Shown: positions 1 to 6,465 of the stretch, one piece after another
Position numbering within the stretch: the first letter of the stretch is position 1
How the letters are laid out: every line of letters begins with the position of its first letter
From: JBFHFS01 sp041583495
GTDB lineage: Bacteria; Bacteroidota; Bacteroidia; Bacteroidales; Marinilabiliaceae
Assembly: GCA_041583495.1 (NCBI GenBank)
Contig: JBFHFS010000081.1
Coordinates: 1-19,605, forward strand
Reading direction: 5' to 3'
DNA length: 19,605 bases
The notes under the pieces: generated by a model
The model's database searches: none
What the model saw: only the letters and a program-made list of their open reading frames with translations
What the model was told of the DNA's origin: nothing
Program-made: the position numbers and the translations under genes

Positions 1-236
1 AAGTCAATAAGTCTGTTTTCGCCAAAATACATATCATCTGCCGATACGTATAATGCTTTTTTACTGTCTAAATTTTCTTTAATGTGTTGTAAAATCATTG
101 TTGTTTTACCAACCCCACGAGCACCAATAATTCCAACCATTCGATTATCCCACGAGACTTCTTCGTATAAATAACGTTTGAAATCTGTTGTCGTATTTTG
201 TAAAAGCGTTTCAAATTTCTGATATAGTGTTCTCAT
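1..236 (-). CDS. AAA+ ATPase, DUF4143-type, N-terminal part (runs off window)
   Basis: The reading frame from ATG 236 runs to the window edge and gives the first 78 residues. Seen: a short helical N-terminus (MRTLYQKFETLLQN), then a P-loop GARGVGKTT at about residues 40-48, followed by a strand ending VSADDMYFG. This arrangement is characteristic of the bacterial/archaeal AAA ATPases that carry a C-terminal DUF4143 nuclease-like domain. These are widespread in Bacteroidota, and their cellular role is poorly defined. The C-terminal two thirds lie outside the window, so the DUF4143 half is inferred. A good Bacteroidota promoter sits just upstream (259-291). Confidence 0.82.
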   Translation of the reverse strand, partial: MRTLYQKFETLLQNTTTDFKRYLYEEVSWDNRMVGIIGARGVGKTTMILQHIKENLDSKKALYVSADDMYFGENRLID

Positions 237-258
237 AATTCTGATGTACTATTTTCTA

Positions 259-291
259 CAAAGATACAAAACGCACAACATATTCAACAAA
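259..291 (-). promoter_or_regulatory. Bacteroidota-type promoter for the ATPase gene
   Basis: On the minus strand the -7 box TATCTTTG (259-266) matches TAnnTTTG exactly. A TTTG (-33 box) lies at 288-291, leaving a 21-nt spacer. The ATG follows about 22 nt after the -7 box. Confidence 0.65.
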
Positions 292-355
292 TATTTTACT
301 TAGTGCTCAACGCAATGTGCAAAAAAACTGGTTTTCTGCCTGGCGTTAACGAAAA

Positions 356-378
356 TATAAACCCACCCTGTTACTTTT
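356..378 (+). repeat. 23-nt dispersed repeat, copy 1
   Basis: This segment, beginning TATAAACCCAC and ending CTGTTACTTTT, recurs at 10107-10129 with a single difference (C at 367 versus A at 10118). Both copies are intergenic. The flanks are not similar beyond a few bases. Confidence 0.7.
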
Positions 379-618
379 AAATTACCAATCTCAGTAGTTA
401 TGTTCTTGTAAACATAACATAAATCTCCCCAAAAAGAATATCAGTATCTTGTTTTTGTGCTTATTGTTAGGGGTTTAGGGCGGTGTAGTTCGTGGAAATA
501 TTTTTGGATTATGGCCTCGGAGGAGCTTTGGGATGCGAAATTAAATTCTTTTTAGCCACGATTTTTATTTGTGAACGAAACCCGAAGGGGGGGAATATTC
601 CCGGATAAGGACTTAACT

Positions 619-837
619 TTATTTGGGTTCCATTTTTTTTAGGATTTCTCTTATCAAGGTATTGTGCTCTTGCTTAAGGGAAATAAACTTGTTGACCCAT
701 GTGGCGCGATACGCCAGCTCTTCAACAGCACTTGCCTCTTTTGTATGGTCAATTTCGTTATCACCAATTTTTACAGCGGTTTCAAAATTTGCCTCAGCTG
801 CAAAAGGCGGATCTATATCTATTAATTCGACATACAA
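619..837 (-). CDS. Hypothetical protein, 72 aa
   Basis: I do not recognise this protein. The minus-strand frame starts with ATG at 837 and encodes a charged product. It has an acidic N-terminal half (ELIDIDPPFAAEANFETAV) and a helical, lysine-rich C-terminal half (residues 38-72, ending REILKKMEPK). Its composition looks coding, unlike the opposite-strand frame, which is serine-rich and low in charge. The start lies directly beside the REP-like element at 848-932. The frame could be a fragment of a larger gene cut by that element. No SD is evident. Confidence 0.4.
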   Translation of the reverse strand: MYVELIDIDPPFAAEANFETAVKIGDNEIDHTKEASAVEELAYRATWVNKFISLKQEHNTLIREILKKMEPK

Positions 838-847
838 GTTTAATATT

Positions 848-932
848 CAGCCCCTTCAGGGCTGTGATATGCAGGTTCTAGTCTGCCGTGGGTTGGCACC
901 CACGGTTATTCATATGGTGCCACTCCGTGGCA
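848..932. repeat. Three-hairpin REP-like palindromic element
   Basis: Three perfect inverted repeats lie in 85 nt: CAGCCC/GGGCTG (848-864, 5-nt loop), CCGTGGGT/ACCCACGG (886-905, 4-nt loop) and TGCCAC/GTGGCA (918-932, 3-nt loop). It is much more GC-rich than its surroundings. Such compact strings of hairpins are typical of REP/BIME-like or MITE-like sequences. No second copy is present in this window. Confidence 0.65.
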
Positions 933-1389
933 AGATTAATGTTGAAATCAAACGTATCAGCAATAATTTGGCTTTTTTAATTAAATCATTTCTTCTAAAA
1001 CTGTAATATTCATTGTTTGCTGATATAATAGGGTCTTACAGGCTAATTTATACAAGACCAATTGCTTTATTTATTTCATCGGTTATGGCTATGTTGTTCT
1101 CCGGACAGAAAGATAATTTGGAGAACTCCGCCCCATGATTCAACCCTGATACCTGACACCGGATACAACCCTGTACAATTTTTGGAATACGTGTAGGAAT
1201 TATGCTGAACCCTTCGCCACAAGTCTCGGATGTGGCGTAAACAGTCCGAAGAGGGCCCCGGGCAGGGCAACGGGGTAGATGTTGAGGGGTGTACCAGTGA
1301 GCTATTGACTCACTGGCGATCGACTCCCTTGTGATAGGTTAATTTTAGCTTGCACCATGAATGGGATAAGGTGCAGGGATTTTTAAAAA
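933..1389. other. Intergenic stretch with clustered hairpins, no supported gene
   Basis: No convincing ORF is visible. Between 1215 and 1375 there are three stems: CGCCACA/TGTGGCG (1215-1237), CCAGTGAG/CTCACTGG (1294-1316) and TGCACC/GGTGCA (1351-1375). The part at 1240-1290 is GC-rich. It could be a decayed structured RNA or a mobile-element remnant; I cannot assign a family. Confidence 0.4.
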
Positions 1390-1836
1390 TCAGACTCTCT
1401 TAACCCGCACTGCATTCAGCCCTTTCATGCCTTGTTCCAGCTCAAAAGTTACAAGGTCATTTTCGCTTATGTCGTCCAATAGGCCATTGACGTGCACGAA
1501 AAATCTTTCGCCACTATCAAGTTCTTTAATGAAACCAAAGCCTTTTGAATCATTGAAAAAGTCAACTCTGCCCTCACGTGTAGTAATAATGTCCTCTTTT
1601 GCCCTTTTAGGAACGCTAATTTCTATGCTCTCTAAATCTACTTCCTTTTTCTTTGTCCGGTCGGGTGGGGTATCTGTTAAATGACCATTCTCATCTACAT
1701 AGGCAATCATATCCTCAAATCCGGCGGTTTCTGAATTTGCCTTGCGTTCTTCTCGTTTCTTTTGCTTGTCCAATTGCTTCTTTAGACGTTTTTTCTCATT
1801 TTCTTTCTTGTTATAAGTTTGCTGTGATTTTGCCAT
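1390..1836 (-). CDS. Cold-shock-domain protein with basic coiled-coil N-terminus
   Basis: The predicted 148-aa cytosolic protein binds RNA or single-stranded nucleic acid. Residues 1-35 are strongly basic and probably coiled-coil (KKENEKKRLKKQLDKQKKRE). Residues 36-85 form an acidic-to-mixed linker. Residues 87-148 are a complete cold-shock OB fold with RNP1-like KGFGFI (98-103) and RNP2-like RFFVHV (111-116). CspA-family proteins melt RNA secondary structure. This long form with a lysine-rich N-terminal extension is common in Bacteroidota and is roughly twice the size of CspA. The ATG at 1836 follows an A-rich leader with no SD, as is usual in this phylum. It is monocistronic here. Confidence 0.9.
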   Translation of the reverse strand: MAKSQQTYNKKENEKKRLKKQLDKQKKREERKANSETAGFEDMIAYVDENGHLTDTPPDRTKKKEVDLESIEISVPKRAKEDIITTREGRVDFFNDSKGFGFIKELDSGERFFVHVNGLLDDISENDLVTFELEQGMKGLNAVRVKRV

Positions 1837-1990
1837 TCTTTTATTTTTGTTTAAATGTTTATCAACGGTTGAATATCCTAAGTTCGTTATCTTTATATAA
1901 ACCAGGCCCTGTATTGTATTCTTGTTAACTGACTAAAACTTCTCAAAAAAGAATGTCTTAGAACTTTTTATCTCTTGTCTTGAAAGGGGG

Positions 1991-2173
1991 CCCATAAGCA
2001 CAACTTACAGTGCTGTTTTTATTATGACCGACCGATTCAAATGAAAAGGGTGTTGCGCAATGGTGTTAAAATACTCAATAAAGGAATCAATGTATTTATC
2101 TGCTTGAGTCCTTCAACGTTTTCGACGCCGGATTAATGAATTCGTATCAAGTATTCGTAAGCTTATTTTATGT
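1991..2173 (-). pseudogene. parE: Remnant of ParE-type toxin downstream of parD
   Basis: Directly after the parD stop, the minus strand carries a degenerate ParE/RelE-superfamily toxin. One frame reads TQADKYIDSFIEYFNTIAQH (from about 2109 downwards), continuing PFHLNRSVIIKTAL and then a stop. This matches the helical core and the 'A..P' turn of ParE proteins. A second frame then gives VSCAYG (1991-2008), the equivalent of the final 'yR.C.YG' strand, so at least one frameshift is needed. Upstream of the core there are stops in all frames and only a weak match (NKLTNT). No intact toxin can be made. The assignment rests on motif resemblance and on position. Confidence 0.6.
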
Positions 2174-2404
2174 TTAGCCAATCACCGGTGACTTTGTTTG
2201 TTCTAAAATTTGGCTTTTAGAATCGTCATTAAAGGTGCTGCTCTCTGATTTATCCTTTATCTCTTCGTCTTTAGCTTGTTGTTTTCTTGCTTGTCTAACT
2301 AAATCATTGATGAGTTCGCTTTTGCTGGAGTATTCTTCCTTATTTACTTGTTCTTTTAACCACTCATCATTTGGTTTGGTGAAAGAGATACTTTGTCTTA
2401 TCAT
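2174..2404 (-). CDS. parD: ParD-like ribbon-helix-helix antitoxin
   Basis: The 76-aa antitoxin belongs to the type II ParD/CopG-RHH family. The N-terminus MIRQSISFTKPNDEWLKEQV followed by YSSKSELINDLVRQAR (26-41) is the family's DNA-binding strand and helices. The C-terminal tail (42-76, with NDDSKSQILEQTKS) is the flexible part that normally wraps the toxin. I chose ATG 2404 over an in-frame upstream start at 2491 because family homology begins exactly at MIRQSIS and because the upstream stretch carries operator-like repeats. The cognate toxin is decayed (1991-2173). The antitoxin may now be an orphan regulator or be on its way out. Confidence 0.85.
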   Translation of the reverse strand: MIRQSISFTKPNDEWLKEQVNKEEYSSKSELINDLVRQARKQQAKDEEIKDKSESSTFNDDSKSQILEQTKSPVIG

Positions 2405-2419
2405 AATACTTTGATTTGA

Positions 2420-2453
2420 TGCAAAGGTGCACCAAATTTGCACCAATTGCAAA
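2420..2453 (-). promoter_or_regulatory. Overlapping inverted repeats upstream of parD, likely autoregulatory operator
   Basis: Two overlapping inverted repeats lie 16-49 nt before the parD ATG: GGTGCA/TGCACC (2426-2431 and 2439-2444) and TTTGCA/TGCAAA (2437-2442 and 2448-2453). RHH antitoxins bind short palindromes in their own promoters, so an operator role is a reasonable inference. Confidence 0.45.
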
Positions 2454-2755
2454 TATCTCCGGTTTGGTTCGGAAAGGTGAACTAAACCCAATCTTCCGGA
2501 TGCTAAGGTTTTCAGTATCTAAAGTTCTCCATTCACAAAAAAAATCCACTTTTTGTTGCTTCGCTGTCTTCTCTTTCCGGGGCAAAAAAATTGTAGTTTA
2601 TCACTATTGTTTGTCTGAAAAGTGTAATTCATCTCCCTTTAACGGACCTTAATGAAGTGATGGCAATGGGCTTACCTTTCACCATCGTTGCTGAATATCC
2701 TGCTTTAAAATGAGGAATGCCAATGATATACGATGCGAAGGCAGTCATCGTAACA
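2454..2755. other. Intergenic stretch between parD and the HAD gene
   Basis: No supported gene. On the plus strand a 38-codon open stretch (2597-2713) ends MAMGLPFTIVAEYPALK-stop and stays in the same frame for another 16 codons to 2759. It lacks a good start and I recognise no family. It may be a gene fragment or chance. Confidence 0.3.
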
Positions 2756-3262
2756 TTAAGATCTTAACCCGGCGATGAGTTTATTGGGTATAGAGATAAT
2801 TTGAAAGGCATTTATTATAGATTTACAGACCATGTTTGAGGCAAATAAAGTCTCCGTGCAGACGCCTTCGTCTTCGATAACAGCTATTCCTAATATGGCT
2901 TCTTTAAGCATAAGCCGGTCATTCCGTCCATTTCCAATGCAAACAGTGTGCTTTAGATCTAAAGACCTGGCAAATTCCAATTTGGCTTCCGATTGGTTGT
3001 CTGTGGGTATTATCGTCAGGTGGCAATTAACCCCTTCAAGCTGTTTCTTTACCGTGCCGAAAGTATCGGCAGTGATCACATAAATATTGAAATGTTCAGA
3101 GATTTTGTCTATCCATTCTGCTACGCCTTCAATCAGTTGACCACTGTTGGCTATTGTCCCATTAAAATCCAGAACCACATTTCTAATATCTAATGATTTA
3201 TATCCCGGAATATCTATTGTCATCTCATTGAAATTATGTGTTTTTATCGGCATTTTCCGCAT
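2756..3262 (-). CDS. HAD-superfamily phosphatase, soluble P-type ATPase-like (COG4087 type)
   Basis: The predicted 168-aa soluble HAD hydrolase resembles the isolated phosphorylation domain of P-type ATPases. Seen: motif I LDFNGTIA with nucleophile D32, motif II ITADTFGT (63-70), the motif III lysine in EAKLEFA (K94), and motif IV GNGRNDRLML with D115. The DFNGT/TADTFGT/GNGRND combination is diagnostic of the small 'soluble P-type ATPase' family, whose physiological substrate is unknown. Asn in place of the second Asp of DxDxT is normal for that group. Length is close to family size. Two ATGs are possible (3262 and 3253); the TTG at 3265 is unlikely. It lies on the same strand as and downstream of tenA, about 270 nt away, so co-transcription is uncertain. 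Confidence 0.8.
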   Translation of the reverse strand: MRKMPIKTHNFNEMTIDIPGYKSLDIRNVVLDFNGTIANSGQLIEGVAEWIDKISEHFNIYVITADTFGTVKKQLEGVNCHLTIIPTDNQSEAKLEFARSLDLKHTVCIGNGRNDRLMLKEAILGIAVIEDEGVCTETLFASNMVCKSIINAFQIISIPNKLIAGLRS

Positions 3263-3391
3263 CAAGGGATTTATTTTGAAAGTATGCGAAAGAACTTCGT
3301 TTCGAGGTTACTCCCTTATAATGGTCCCCCGCTTTTGTTTACGGGGCTCGTTTCATAGCTTTGTTTGAGGTGTTTTCTTTATGGAATATAC

Positions 3392-3443
3392 ACTCAACCA
3401 TCTAGTGGTTTCGTAGGTGTCTACGGAAATAAGGGGGTTGAGT
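3392..3443. repeat. Nested inverted repeats between the HAD gene and tenA
   Basis: An outer perfect repeat, ACTCAACC (3392-3399) and GGTTGAGT (3436-3443), encloses an inner hairpin, CGTAG/CTACG (3412-3425), that extends through TTT/AAA with one G-T pair. The remainder of 3263-3535 shows no gene. Confidence 0.5.
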
Positions 3444-3535
3444 TGTATTTTGGTTAATTCTTAATTCCCCCTAATCCAAATTTGCTGACCATCCTATGTG
3501 GGTAGGCTCCCTTTTATCCGGAGCAGGAGACTTCA

Positions 3536-4195
3536 TCATACAGGCCATTTTTCAAGCTTAAAAGCACTGTCCCAAAACATCCATTCTAATTTTGAGGCAG
3601 TTAAATAAGCATCCGTCATTTTTTGACAGGTTTCTTCACTTGCACTCCCGGCAAGGTTGTTGGCAATATTCTCAGCTTGTTGAACCGCCTGGGCAAATTC
3701 CTCCCCACCATAGGTATCTATCCAATTCTGGTAAGGGTTGTTTTGGGTGGTTTGGTTTTCCAGGATGTAATCGCCTGCCTTTTTATAAATTACAAAGCAT
3801 GGCAGTGTTGCCGCAATGGCAACCTCGACGGGTTCCATGGCAAGTTGCTGATGCAGGAAGGAAGTGTACAGAAGACAGGTAGGGGAGGCCTTCTGTAATT
3901 GATTGCTTTTTAAAGCGGTCTTATACGATTTATGCAGTTCTTGTTCAACAAAAACGGTATCGGATGAGAACTTCAAAAACAGGCTGCGGTGCTTCAGGTC
4001 GGAAAGCTTTGCGCCTATTCCGGCCAGAATTTTTCCATATTCGCCCAAATAAATAGAATCCTGAGAAATGTAAAATAAAAATTGCTCTTCAGACAAAGAT
4101 CCATCCATCAGGCTTTTAATGAAAGGGTGGTTTTTTATTTTATTGAAAATTGGTGTGGCTTCATCCCAAACCTTTTCGCTCCAACTCTTACTCAT
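3536..4195 (-). CDS. tenA: TenA aminopyrimidine aminohydrolase / thiaminase II
   Basis: The 219-aa cytosolic enzyme belongs to the TenA_C (cysteine) class. It hydrolyses aminomethyl-aminopyrimidine breakdown products of thiamin to hydroxymethylpyrimidine (HMP) and can split thiamin. Seen: D45 in SQDSIYL, the catalytic cysteine in LPCFVIY (C133), Y137, Y162, and the C-terminal E204 in KLEWMFWDSAF. These match the B. subtilis active-site set. Length is typical (about 220-236). It is divergent from panE and about 1.6 kb from the thi4-thiE operon. No TPP aptamer is visible in its leader. Because the local thiC is broken, salvage by TenA may be an important HMP source, though this is an inference. 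Confidence 0.95.
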   Translation of the reverse strand: MSKSWSEKVWDEATPIFNKIKNHPFIKSLMDGSLSEEQFLFYISQDSIYLGEYGKILAGIGAKLSDLKHRSLFLKFSSDTVFVEQELHKSYKTALKSNQLQKASPTCLLYTSFLHQQLAMEPVEVAIAATLPCFVIYKKAGDYILENQTTQNNPYQNWIDTYGGEEFAQAVQQAENIANNLAGSASEETCQKMTDAYLTASKLEWMFWDSAFKLEKWPV

Positions 4196-4611
4196 GTCAA
4201 AACTTGTTTGTTGTGTGGTTTACAAAAATTGAATATACGGTTTTTTGAAAATCAATTCGCAGGGTATTCCGTCAGGCTCTATTTGGGACGTTATTTCACC
4301 TGCTTTTCCCATTTGTGGCCATCGAAAATGCCGCAGCAATATTGCTATTTTCCGTAACTTCAGCAAATGTGGTATAAGTAACGCAAATTCCCAGACCCCG
4401 GAAATAAAAAAATCCCTGCCTGTTTCTCCTCTCATATCTTTCATTGCACCCGGTTCCGACCAAAGCAAAAATTTTGTTGGCTTTTTGCCCCGGCAGACAA
4501 AAATATCGGCCCCTAAGCTTTAGAGAAAATGGAATGTTTCTATTCAAACAAGAGCTCTCCCGAACCTGATGAGAGAATTTATTTTAATTTTGTTGTTCTA
4601 AATATGTGGAG
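4196..4611. other. Divergent tenA/panE intergenic region
   Basis: No gene or known riboswitch is recognised on either strand. A 12-bp palindrome AGCAATATTGCT (4335-4346) lies between GAAAAT (4324-4329) and ATTTTC (4347-4352). On the plus strand TAATTTTG (4585-4592) fits the Bacteroidota -7 box and lies 20 nt before the panE ATG, but no good -33 box precedes it. Confidence 0.4.
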
Positions 4612-5529
4612 ATGGATTTAAAATATGCAGTTATTGGAACAGGTGCCATTGGCGGTTTCTATGGAGGGAAACTGGCACAGGCCGGTAAAGATGTTCATTT
4701 TTTGTTTCGTAGCGATTATGAGATTGTAAAGGGAAAAGGCTTACAGGTAAATTCGGTGAACGGTGATTTTTTAATCCACCCGGTGAAAGCCTATCAGTCC
4801 ACTCAGGATATGCCGGTTTGCGATGTGGTTTTGGTGGGTTTAAAAACTACCTCGAATGAGATGTTACCCAAATTGTTAAAACCCCTTCTGCATAAAAACA
4901 GCATGATTGTTTTGATACAAAATGGTCTGGGCATAGAAAAGAAACTGTCCGGGGCTTTCCCCAAGACAGACATTGCAGGAGGATTGGCATTTATTTGTTC
5001 GCAGAAAAATAGCCCGGGGGTCATCACTCATTTAGATTTGGGTCAAATCACGCTGGGTCTGTATCAGGGCAACAGGGATATCTTAACACAGATTGGTAAA
5101 GATTTTACTGAGGCTGGTGTTGCTGCCAGGGTGGCTGAAAACCTGGAATATGCCAGATGGCATAAATTGCTTTGGAATGTGCCTTTTAACGGGATGTGTG
5201 TGGTGCTGAAAACAGATACCGATAAAATAATGGAGAGTGAGCCAACGCGCGAATTATCCAGAGAGATAATGTTTGAAGTTATTGGGGCGGCAAGAAAATG
5301 CGGCCATGAATTAAGCGAGGACCTTCCCGATAAAATGATTCAACTAACCATGGGAATGAAACCTTATGCGCCCAGCATGAAACTCGATTTTAACAATAAT
5401 CGTCCGATGGAAATTGAAGCGATATACTCAGCACCCATTGAAGCCGCTCGTCAGGCTGGTTTTGAGATGAAAAAAACAGAGATGCTGGAGCAACAATTAA
5501 AGTTTATTTCTTCTAACCAAAATGTCTGA
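4612..5529 (+). CDS. panE: 2-dehydropantoate 2-reductase (ketopantoate reductase)
   Basis: The 305-aa enzyme reduces ketopantoate to pantoate with NADPH in the coenzyme A pathway. Seen: the N-terminal Rossmann loop GTGAIGGFYG (9-18), KTTSN (78-82), the conserved QNGLG (103-107), and the second-domain catalytic helix WHKLLWNVPFN with K185 and N189. The C-terminal segment RPMEIEAI fits the conserved substrate-binding Glu region. Length is normal. ATG 4612 is preferred to an in-frame GTG at 4606 because the sheet-forming DLKYAVIG follows at once. Close homologues within the KPR superfamily can act on other 2-oxo acids. The Salmonella gene apbA (= panE) was found through its effect on HMP synthesis, which makes its place beside thiamin genes notable. 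It converges with the thiC remnant. Confidence 0.9.
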   Translation: MDLKYAVIGTGAIGGFYGGKLAQAGKDVHFLFRSDYEIVKGKGLQVNSVNGDFLIHPVKAYQSTQDMPVCDVVLVGLKTTSNEMLPKLLKPLLHKNSMIVLIQNGLGIEKKLSGAFPKTDIAGGLAFICSQKNSPGVITHLDLGQITLGLYQGNRDILTQIGKDFTEAGVAARVAENLEYARWHKLLWNVPFNGMCVVLKTDTDKIMESEPTRELSREIMFEVIGAARKCGHELSEDLPDKMIQLTMGMKPYAPSMKLDFNNNRPMEIEAIYSAPIEAARQAGFEMKKTEMLEQQLKFISSNQNV

Positions 5530-5589
5530 AGAAAAGGATTCAAATAATTGCGGCGTTTTCGTAACAGCCTTGCGCTCATTGCCGTGCTA

Positions 5590-5853
5590 ACCCAAAATGT
5601 CAGCGCCATTGATGGTCGCCATAACGCCACCAATGGCCCCAACAATATTGGGGTATCCTGGGGCCAAATTCGTAACGGGCGGCCCCGGAACGCAGAAAGG
5701 AGCCTCATGGCAAAGGCTTTTCATAAGTCTCATATGGCCTCCATCTGATCAAAAGGCCTCTTAACCAATCGGCATCAACGGTTTCCTTTCCGGTTACTGC
5801 GTGCATTCCGGAGTAATGATACCCTTTTTTGCCCGTTGTAATTGAGTGCTCAT
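5590..5853 (-). pseudogene. thiC: Decayed thiC (HMP-phosphate synthase) remnant
   Basis: Three collinear pieces of a short-form ThiC are visible. ATG 5853 begins MSTQLQRAKKGIITPE, the usual N-terminus. After loss of one base next to that GAA codon, the next frame continues MHAVTGKETVDADWLRGLLI, matching the following ThiC segment. A large internal deletion then joins to KSLCHEAPFCVPGPP-VTNLAPGYPNIVGAIGG-VMATINGADIL, the C-terminal EAPFY.[20 protein letters not shown] region, which ends at a TAG (5587-5589). The radical-SAM CX2CX4C tail is absent. The start overlaps the thiE stop (ATGA) behind an AAGGAG SD, showing that thiC was once the third gene of the operon. ThiC normally converts aminoimidazole ribotide to HMP phosphate; this copy cannot. 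Confidence 0.85.
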
Positions 5854-6464
5854 TTATTCTCCTTAAATAAATTGTTTAAATCCTGAACTCTATGGTCGAA
5901 CTGGCGGGTTTGCATAAAATGGCGTACCATGGCAATATTATTGGCCCCGGCGTCAATTACCTGATGAATATTCTCAGGAAAGATCCCGCCAATGGCAACT
6001 ACCGGAACCTTTGCAAATTTTAAAACCTCCTTCAACTGCTCCGTACCTACCGGTTGGTCGGGTTTGGCTTTTGCATTGGTGGGGTAGATGGGACCAAAAC
6101 CAATATAATAGGGATTCTTTGTTAAGGCTTCTTTGGCTTGTTCCACAGAATGAGTCGATAAGCCAATCTTCATGTTGCCCACTATTTTACGGGCTTCTTC
6201 AACTGGCATATCATCCTGACCAAGGTGTAAATAATCAGCATCGCAAACAACGGCAATATCAGGCCGGTCGTTTATGACAAAATTTGTGGCAGTTCCTTTG
6301 GTTATGCTCCTTATTTCTTTGCCGATCTTTATGAGTTCTTTGTCAGAAAGGTTCTTTTCCCTCAACTGCAACATTTTAATGCCATGAAGAACACATTTTT
6401 CTGCAATTGTTGAATAGGGCAGCTGAGGGTTGGTGACTATGATATAAGTGCCAAAATTATCCAT
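5850..6464 (-). CDS. thiE: Thiamin-phosphate synthase
   Basis: The 204-aa TIM-barrel enzyme couples HMP pyrophosphate and thiazole phosphate to thiamin phosphate. Seen: LQLREKN (32-38), FVINDRPDIA (62-71), the pyrophosphate/Mg region DADYLHLGQDDMP (75-87), GLSTHS (101-106), FGPIYPTNAKA (123-133), and VVAIGGI near the C-terminus. I chose ATG 6464 over an upstream frame start at 6485 because it follows the thi4 stop by one base (TAAcATG) and begins at the first barrel strand. Translation is probably coupled to thi4. The downstream ATGA overlap with the thiC remnant shows operon order thi4-thiE-thiC. It is controlled by the TPP riboswitch upstream of thi4. Confidence 0.95.
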   Translation of the reverse strand: MDNFGTYIIVTNPQLPYSTIAEKCVLHGIKMLQLREKNLSDKELIKIGKEIRSITKGTATNFVINDRPDIAVVCDADYLHLGQDDMPVEEARKIVGNMKIGLSTHSVEQAKEALTKNPYYIGFGPIYPTNAKAKPDQPVGTEQLKEVLKFAKVPVVAIGGIFPENIHQVIDAGANNIAMVRHFMQTRQFDHRVQDLNNLFKENK

Positions 6465-6465
6465 G

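Larger units (their letters stand above)
237..618. other. Intergenic stretch without a recognisable gene
   Basis: Apart from the promoter at 259-291 I see no coding pattern. It contains an 8-bp hairpin (GTTATGTT/AACATAAC, 397-418), one copy of a 23-nt repeat (356-378) found again at 10107-10129, and the 12-bp palindrome GGGAATATTCCC (591-602). Confidence 0.5.

Noticed and set aside
623..1006. 127-aa plus-strand ORF
   Set aside because: It runs through the three-hairpin element and has low-charge, Ser-rich composition. The minus-strand 72-aa frame looks more like a gene.
2405..2491. 29-residue N-terminal extension of ParD
   Set aside because: Family homology starts at MIRQSISF, and the extension covers the operator-like inverted repeats.
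2756..3262. Asn in HAD motif I (DFNGT) as a loss of catalytic residue
   Set aside because: The DFNGT form is the normal motif in the soluble P-type-ATPase-like HAD family, so it is not an anomaly.
4220..4547. Several short ORFs and a possible second TPP or other riboswitch before tenA
   Set aside because: None of the conserved TPP blocks (CTGAGA, GGATAATGCC) occurs here, and the ORFs have no recognisable family.
5548..5748. 66-aa plus-strand ORF and the strong inverted repeats around 5609-5665
   Set aside because: The stretch is explained by the opposite-strand thiC remnant. The repeats follow from its Gly/Ala/Pro-rich codons, and the plus-strand product has no family resemblance.
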